Below are positions 49,330 to 58,500 of a stretch of 64,000 bases of DNA, piece by piece (within the stretch, counting starts at the first letter, position 1; every line of letters starts with the position of its first letter). Source of the DNA: Patiria pectinifera (Eukaryota > Echinodermata > Asteroidea > Valvatida > Asterinidae); NCBI GenBank assembly GCA_029964075.1, contig CM057149.1, positions 12,224,465-12,288,464 on the forward strand. Direction: 5' to 3'. The position numbers and the translations under genes were made by a program. The notes under the pieces were generated by a model. That model was not told the DNA's origin. It made no database searches and saw nothing but the letters and a program-made list of their open reading frames with translations.

Positions 49330-52300
49330 TAAGTGAAAAAACAAATTTCCGAGGTAAGTGAACAATTTAACAAAATTTAACTAAAGTTAACAACATAATG
49401 TGTGGGAAATAATGTATCCTTTCCATATAAGTTGTTGTTTCATTACTACAACCTTTCCACTTTCCAAGATTTCCAGAACTTACTTGTTTATATGTGACTG
49501 TCAAAATGGCTGGTTATAGTTGAAATATTCAGTGCTTAATTACTTGGTTTGACCTTTTTTTGTGTGTAATATTTTAATCTCCCCCCGAGTCTAGCTTTGA
49601 CAGGCCTATTTTTCTTGAGCCAAGTGTGAACAAGATTCTTGTATTAATGTTAACTTTCTCTCTAAGGTCGGAGTTTTGCGTGGTTGAATTGTGTATTTGG
49701 ATATGAATGAAATTAACACCTTTGAATTCTCTACCAACAACGTCTTTGCACGAACAATGTAGACCACTGCCCTGGGCCTCTGTATGCAAATTGTTTGATA
49801 ATTTCTTAACCTGCATGGTTGGTAGTGTTGGTCCATAATAGTTACTTCTGCGTAAGTCGGCACGTGGATCACTGTCGCACCTGTTGTTGAATTGTTGTTG
49901 AACTGGGTCAAAGTTATGTGGGAGCCACGCCTATGTAAGCATGCATAGCGTAACAAAACCTTTATATTATAACAAAAGGAGTAAAAATAGAACATGTTTT
50001 TGAAAAAAGTCAAACTTGCAGCTGATAGCCTTGTTGACGCTGGATCTACTTTAAGTTTATATTCTTCTTCAAATAAGCATAGTCCCTATCAAGTATACAA
50101 AATATAAGTGATGGTTTCAAGCAAATTGTTACGGTAGAGGGAGTTTTTGTGTGGAAATGATCATTAAATGAAATATACATTGTATACAATCGCACTTAAA
50201 CAAAAAGAAAAGATTAAATTAAGTACCGGTATCGAGTGATCAATAATAGTTTCGGTATCGAAAGAACAAATCAATCAATTTTTTGGGGGAAAAAATTCAA
50301 TAATCGATGACGTTTCTGAATATCGATCGTTTCATTATCGAACAAAAATATCGAGTGGTTGAGTATCGAGCAAATAATTCAACTGTAACTTTTGGATTGA
50401 CATTTTCTGAATGGAGTTTCAAGTAATTATTTTGTGATGTGGTAAATATTTCCTTGGACAACATTATGTTATCCCCCAGCAAAAAGCAGCTGGACCTTTC
50501 CTCCCGGGGATACAGGAAGTGGCATGGGAAATGAACACTTGAAAACAAGCATTTTACTAAAATTATACTTATTACGTGTGCAGTGCTAGTGCGGGATGCA
50601 ACACACAAGAAACACTTTAAGGCGTCATCGCCCAAAAGGGCGCCCTCTAGCGGATGTCAAAGAAATTAAAATTTTGCAAAAAAGTTCTGGGTCATATGTC
50701 GAAATTCTACCGAATTGTCCGTGAACACACTTAGGAAAATAAATTCCTATGGCAGATTCAGAATGATGACATGAAGTTGTAGGGAGAATCTGAAAATGAT
50801 AAGTCCCCTCCTCCCTTTTTAAAGACAAAATACATCGTTTAATGTGTACCTAAAGGCGATTACTTTTGCAAATATAGAATCAGCTAAATTGTTTATATTA
50901 AACATATACTAACATAATACTAACGCTGTTACGTCATCAAACTGGAAGTTAGGTGTAATCAATACAAACACATTGTTGTACAGTTTTGTGTAATTTTTCT
51001 TATTTTCAGAAGTTCTGTCACTTTATATCTTCCTTTTGTCTTGACGAAATCCATTTTATTTTGGCACATAACTCAAATATGATGCATTTTGTTTATGGTT
51101 ATAACTGAAAAGGCTAAATTTCATCATTTTTTTTGCGCATGTGTAATTCACAACTGACGTTGACAATATCTATATGACATAGATTCGTGCACGGTCACTT
51201 TGTGCCAATTTGTAACAAAAACAAAAACCGAACGTCTTGCCTTTCTATATTTATATTTCACAAATCCTTAAAGGGACATGGGGCTGAGTAGCATCGTTGT
51301 AACAAGAGTCGTCTTGACTTCTCTGCCGGATTTATTACTCAAAAGAGAAGAAAAAATGACACTTGTTTGAGGCATGACCACCCCCCCCCCTCCGAATTGT
51401 CATGTTGAAATATTTCCGTTCAGGTCATACACCGTCATACAAGGAAATACATGGTAACAGAGGCAAACTTTTCAAATTTCCGATAGTCGTCAAACACCCG
51501 AAACCGTTACAATGCATGACTGGGCCTCTTATTGGCCTATAGGTCCCCTACTTCAGTTTCTTCCACAATTCCACCTCGTCCGTTGCTACAATCTTCACGG
51601 ATGTATACATAATTATTTGTATAACAAGCTACTGTAACGTAAAAAATCAAATCAAAAACCTGAAGGTTCCATATTAACTGAGTACATCGATACCAATACA
51701 TGAGAATAATATAGTGACTATAGTGGAACATCAAGACCGTTATAGTTTACGCACGCTTTCTACCCACATAGGATGAGCCAAAAAGAAAGTGACCTGGATT
51801 AATGATTTCCTTCCCCCTTAAAAATCAATTAAATTGGACACACAATCGATCGAAGCATATATCAATCGAGCATATTCTTACTTAAAAAAAAAATGAGTTA
51901 CTGACATTGATCCATGCTACGAGAAGTTCTGCATACTTTACTAAAAGAATCCATGTTTACAGCTCTACAGCTGTCGACGGAACTCCATTTGAAGCTATTG
52001 AGCTGACTGAAAGCTAGAGTTCACTGCAAGCGTTCAGATACAAATGAGATTTTTGAAATAATCGCTGTCAACTTCAAGATTGAGACATAATTTTTACTGT
52101 CTGATTTTCGTGTTTTGAATGTGAGGATTTTGTCCCTGACATAATAGTGGTGATTTTTTTGTTAGTTTTCCTGAGCAAATTTCTCTTCATTCACGAAGGC
52201 AGGAAAACGCTCTTGTTTCATTGTACGGTAAATGATCATTGGTGGACAGCTGCATTTTGTTATGCTTGTATTAGATTATACATAATTTGTGGACATAGTA

Positions 52301-52434
52301 CCCAAATTTTCACAGTTACTGGTCAAGAATAATACACTTTATCCTTATGTTATTTTTTATGAAATATTTTTGTTGCATTAGGTCACTTTCTTTTCGCCTC
52401 ACCATGTACGTATACGTATTACATAGTAGTTATG

Positions 52435-52440
52435 TTTATT
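52435..52440 (-). terminator. Poly(A) signal AATAAA of the discoidin-SRCR gene
   Basis: The plus-strand TTTATT at 52435..52440 reads AATAAA on the coding strand, 77 bp past the stop codon. Confidence 0.6.
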
Positions 52441-52516
52441 AAAACGTCAGACGATCGAAACCTTGACGAATCAGAGTATAATGGACACGTTTCAACAAAT
52501 GGAAGTGGGTCACCTA

Positions 52517-52554
52517 TTACTGAGCCCCAATTCCGCCAAGAATGTTGTCGTCAT
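52517..52554 (-). CDS. Discoidin-SRCR gene, terminal exon 8
   Basis: After a strong pyrimidine tract and TTTCAG, the phase-1 frame reads DDDNILGGIGAQ and stops (TAA 52517..52519). A poly(A) signal follows about 80 bp later. No membrane anchor or GPI signal is visible. Confidence 0.72.
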
Positions 52555-55500
52555 CTGAAAGAGAGATCAAACCAGAAAAAAACCCCGGAAATTAGAACAG
52601 AAACATGATTTTGTATGAGGTGAATAAAACACAAGACCTATGATAAATTCTTGAACAGAATTCGGAAAACTGGCGATTTGATCGGCTACTTTTTACTTCT
52701 TGTGACGTAATTTTGAGATTTTATTTGATCTGTTTAGCAACAGAACTACACTGCAATTATTTTGTACTTTTTAATTAAACACCGGACATAATTCACAATT
52801 TCAGCGCTGGGTGCGTTATCGTACAAAAAAGGAGGACCTTCTGTATATGTAAACTTGCAGGTGTCAAATCCCGCATAAATTAAATTGTTAAAACGTTTTT
52901 ACCATAACGGCAGACCACTCCAGCATCTTGGGCGTGGCTGCAAGTCGACTCCTCCCAGCACTGGGACGGGCAGTCGCCGAGCGCCTCCTCCGAGCCCTCA
53001 CAGGCCACGCCTTCCATGTGGACAGGGCCGCTGCCCTGCCCGAAGTAGGCCCCCATCTTGGCCTCTTCAGCCTCGGAGAAGCCCAGTTCACGGCATACCA
53101 CGGTAGCGTCGTCGATATCCCACTTGTTGTCGCAGATGGTGCCCCAGGTCTCGTTGCGGTAGATCTCCACCCGGCCGCTAGAGTTTGAGCCTCCCACCAA
53201 CCGAATGGTGTCTAAATAAGGTTCAAGTAAAACATATTTTGGGACGGTTCTAGCTTTCGAGAAACGGCCGGGAGGGTGGGGGGGGGGTGTGATATGAAGG
53301 GGGATGGGGGAGTTGAGTGAAGGCATGCCGAAGGCACGCCCTACTAGGGGGTCCGGGGGAAGGCTTCCAGAGAACTTTGAAATCTACGATAGTTTCTCCT
53401 GCATTTTATGGCAATTTGAGAATGAAGTTAAGAACGTAAGCGTTCAATTAATTATTTTTAGCCCATTTTATTAGTCAGCGGATGAACGGGGGTGGAGGGT
53501 GGGGGTGGGGGGGTGGGGGGTGCAGTGCAACTCCCGATCCAGCAGTGCATGTACATTTTATCGGGGATGTTTGGGGTAGTGATCGGCCGAACATTGTAAC
53601 ACTGAAGAGGCCTTTTGAGCTCCAAAATACCCACGCAAACCAAAGGCGCCCCCTGAACATACATATGCGGTCACAATAGGAGGCCGCTATTTGGATCGGG
53701 TGAAAATAAAATAGCATTCGATCAGGAACCATACAGTAATCATATTTTTGAACAACTCTGATGTAACGCTGGGTAGTCAACGATAATTTGGGTACATATT
53801 CGGGATCCACCAATCGGTGTCGGTCGTATCGCCGGTAGGCCTGTATACCAATATTATGTGCGTATCATCGTAACCCACATCAGGAAGCCAGGACCAAGAC
53901 GTTTCGTGATGATGTTTCGACCATCCGAGTTGCTCATAGTTTACACAAACAAAAGAGCGCCCTCCTGTTGTGGACTTGACCATCATATTTTCCAAAAGGT
54001 TAAGGGGAGAAATGGTGATGTCGACGGCGATAACTTTATAGATCCTTTTCAAGGGAGCCATCTTGGGAGGGGCAGTTAATTTGTAGGGGCGTGTACCGTG
54101 TGTGTCTAGCCATTTGTTCATTTGTTGTTACCGAATTACTCTCCTATTTGTCTGGGTTCAAAGTGTCTATATATGAGGATGATGATGACAATGATGATGA
54201 GAAGAAGAAGAAGAAGAGAAATATAGTATATGAACAACTGCAACTGCTATTTACTTAGCTTGGGCAGACAGACCACACCGGCTACGTCGGAGTTGTTGCA
54301 CTGCTGATAGGCGGTGCAGACAAACGGACAGTCAGCCAGCCGGCTCTCTGTCCCCTCACAGGCGACTTTGTTCATCACGACGGGCAGGTCGCCTGTCCCG
54401 TACTCCGATGCTTTATTAGCCTGGACTGCGGCGCCGAGGTCCAGCTGACGACACACGACGTCAGCGTCGTTGATGTCCCAGTCACTGGCGCAGACGGTTC
54501 CCCAGCTCACCCCTTCGCCGTGGTGGTAGATTTCCACACGGCCGCTCCTTTCGTCGTCGCCGTCAACCAACTTAATCGCACCATCTTCAGGAACTGTTAG
54601 AGGGCAAATTCTACTCAACTGATCCAAAATGGCAAAAAAAACATTGACTCGACTCGACTCGACCACACACTGTGACTCAACTCGACTCGACCTTCTTGAC
54701 CTCAATGACTCGCCTTAAGTTTTCTTTGTACCTGACCGACTCACTGATTGTCACATGTGAATCAACGACGTAGCTATATCGGGGGTGGTGTCGGCGTGGG
54801 GGCGCCCCATGAATAATCGTTCCCCAAGTCGCCCCCACTGGAAATTTGGCGTCCAGAAGAAAAGCACAGTCCTATAAGTTACCATTTATTAACGTGTTGT
54901 TCTTAATGTTCCCGTTTTTACACGTTTTCTGTTTATTTTTCACAAAAACCCTGTTTCCGCGTTTACCCTCCCATGGAAATCGAATACCCCACCTATATCG
55001 TCTGAAATTGACCATGAGTCCCATGTTGAACGGCGCCAACATGGAAAGATGCCCCCCCCCCCCATTTGATTTTAAGGCAGCTGGTGCCCAGTGGAAAAAA
55101 AAACCCAAAACAAAAAAACAAAAACTTGTCTACCTTTCAATTCAGCACGGATGAAATTGGGCGCCCTCCAGCTCCCCCCTCACTTGCACTGTTAGGATGT
55201 AAACCCTGGCTACGCTACTGTACCTTAGCAAAAAGTTGACCAGCTTTACTAGACTCAAGGGCGGATCCAGGGGGGGGGGGGGGCAAGGGGGCCATGCCCC
55301 CCCGAAAAAACAACATCAACAAACAAACAAAACACAAACACTTTTTTTAAGTGACGTCGCAATAAAAGGCACCCAACGAATACACCGCCATCTTTTCCTA
55401 AAAAAACCACACTGTTTATTGGTCACAAATTGCCTCAGATCTCACAACAGAGCATCTAGAATGAACACCAAAATTCAGGGCCCTTATAAAGCGGGCCCTG

Positions 55501-58500
55501 AACCGCACGCCGTATTTTTTGACCCACTTTTTGGGGACCAGCATTTTGTTGCCCCCCCCCCCCCAAAAAAAAATGGGTTCCGGATCCGCCCTTGACTAGA
55601 CTAGCCTATTTAACAAAATGAATAAATTGCATTAACAATGTACCTTGACACCCGAGCACCTCAAATCTTAGATTGTAGCAGCCACCTTGCCACTGAGATG
55701 GGAAGATACGAATATACCTCGCTAGGGGTACCATCGGGAAGCTGACATTTGTCGCTGCACCACTACTCACTCTGAACTGTAAGAGAATTGATTACATGTT
55801 TAAAGGGAGAAAATGTATTGAGTACGTTTGGTTGAGGTCTGTGGCCAAAGATCTCGATATAAAGTGCAACATACTCAAACAATGATTTGACGGCTTTTGA
55901 AATCGGTCATTATTGTCGAAAAGAAAATGTTTAGACTGTGTGAATGATTGACGTGTGAATTATGTTCAGTATTTCATTGCTCTGTGAAATATTTGATTGT
56001 CCAGAAAAAAAATTCTTGCAAAATCGCAAGTCCCCTTCTAGATCCGTCACAGTGTGTGTTCAGAAAACCACTGACCGTGACAGTTTGTCCAACGTCGTTA
56101 GACAAGCTACTCCAGTCACCGGAGTCCGCCGTCATGCTGTACTGCACTGAAAATGCCCTGACAAAATATGTGGAAGTGGAGTATCTGCCTTGCATGGTGA
56201 GCCCAGTAACTGCCGTGGGTTTACCCAGGTCGACCTGGATCCACTGCCCATTTGGCGTTCTCGGTTGCCACCCGTAGCTCCCTGATTGACATGAAAGGTA
56301 TTGGAAGAGTCAAGTTCTTCAAAGGTTGTGCAGTCGCAAGTCACACGTGTTAAAGCAAACTGTCCTTTGTTATCGTTCATCAACTGTTACTTGTGAGGAC
56401 TCGTGAGTGGGCTTAAAATATAGCTTTGATCGGACTTGAAATTGATTGGTGATGGATTCGACTAACACTGTTGTGGAGTAAGTAAAAAATATAGCGTCCA
56501 ATGTGTTATCCCCCCCCCCCCCATTCTGGTGAGGTGGACTTATAGGGGCAGGGAGAACACTGACCTCGGGCTGGAAGTGTGCAACCCATGCGGGATGATG
56601 CAGCCCCCTTTCCCTTGATATGAAGTTGTCATTAATTGATATTGTAATCATTTCCTCAACGGCGGTAGTTTGCAGAAAGACTAACGCAAACTTTTTTCTT
56701 CAAAATGAGAGTATTAACAACACCCGAATCTATAAAAATGAGCAACAGTGTGTTAACGTTTAGTCATTTGGCTAAATTAAAGCATTCTTTTCTTAACATA
56801 ACAGTCACCTTTGTCGGCAATACGTGTCAACGTGTTTTGCATACGATTCATATCACTCCAAACAAACTTGTATAAACCTCGTTGAATAAAATATCGTCAA
56901 AATTGTGTCAACTATTTTTGGGGGGATTTTGACCCAAAAGGCGTTTATAAATGGGAAGTACAAAATAAACAAACAAAACTCACCAACATTAAGACGAGCG
57001 GCACGTGGGTAGTAAATGGCATAATAGTAGAAGGACGATGCTGTGATGCTGCTATCAGGGATAGCCCCGTTTTGCATCCCTAAAGGCCCACCGATGCAGG
57101 GTGCTCATGAAACCGAAGAAAAATTGCATACATTTATTACATTATTTTAATGGCATACAATGTTGTGCGATGATAATCAAATTATTTAGAAATATGTGAA
57201 ACATTTGTTTATTTATATGTGCAGTGTACGATTGTTTTCCTACTTCGGATAATTCAAAACTGTGAGTAGTATTAAAATGTCCAAACTTTGTTTCTCATAA
57301 CAGCGTCGTTTTAGATTGAACACTGACATGTTTGTCCAAACCTTGTGAGTAGGCCGCCGAAATTCTAAGAGAATGAGGACGCTGTAAGGATGCTTTTTTA
57401 AAGTTAAATGATGTGAATCCCAGGTTAATATTATTTCTTTATAATTTGCATCGTTATGGTTTCTTTTCCGTAAGCCTGCATGCTCTCATTCTGAACTTAC
57501 CGGATGTTCCAAAGTGTTCATCTCCATTGATAGGATGAGACATGCATGGTCCTTGAAACGAGAAAGTTCATGGATAACAGGAAAAACATAATTGTATTTT
57601 TATCTGCGGGGTAGCTATAGCAGTTCAACAAGTCATCATGTCTCTCCGTTAGTTAGTTAGTTAGTTGGGGAGTTAGTTAGTTAGTTAGTAACAAACGCTT
57701 TATTTGTTATAGTAACAATCGTTGCAGTTGTATATTGCTCCTACATATTTGGACCGCTTTCAACCAAACTTTGTCAAAAGTATCAGTAGCCCAACCCCAA
57801 GATGTCACATGACGAAACTGGGGTCAAAGGTCATCATGGAGTCTGGGCCAAAATAACTTCACATTCAAGTTCAGATGACAAAATTAGCGCTGTCAATCTC
57901 GTCACCGACACCACGAAGTAACACCAAAGTCCACTTCTGTGTTGCGTGAAAACCGCTTAATGGCAAATTTTGGTTTCACGAAGTATAACACTGAAGTGTG
58001 CGCGCACATCGGACACTGGCACGAGCGATTTTCGTTTTCACAAAGTTACAACACTGTTACAGAAATATTATTTGGATAAAGACGTTTCACTGAAACGCTT
58101 GACAGAAATGTAATTAATCCGTACTCTTGTAGGATTACAGAATATTTTAATAAAAAGCCTTCAAATTGGTGAAATGATGATGAGTGTTACTTCGTGAAAA
58201 CGAAAATGACCGAGTCAGCGCATGTTGTACATGAGTGTTACTTCTTGAAAACGAAAATCATTCGGTTCTGTTAAATACGCGCGCGTAGCGCGTACTCAAG
58301 TCCACTTGGGTGTTACTTCGTGGTGTCGCTGATTATGTTGGCCTAGGTCAAACATTAAAAAATGCCCCTCGTGACCTCTTCGTATGACCCTCAGCTATAA
58401 GGTCAAAGGTCAAAGTAAGGTCAAATGCCAAGAAACATGTTAAGAGTCCTCCAATCATGCCAACCAACAACCGGTATGAACACGAATTCGTTGGCCCGCA

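Larger units (their letters stand above)
47701..52516. other. Upstream region of the SWIM gene and spacer, no firm gene
   Basis: There is a moderately GC-richer stretch at about 48000..49300. No recognisable domain appears in any frame. One weak plus-strand first-exon candidate at 49286 is listed separately. The TACATGTA words so common to the left are nearly absent here. A C-tract lies at 51381..51390. Confidence 0.45.

Noticed and set aside
53777-54121. 114-codon minus-strand ORF between the two SRCR exons
   Set aside because: It lies inside a well-supported intron, has no acceptor/donor pair that keeps frame with the SRCR exons, and shows no family motif. It may be a repeat remnant.
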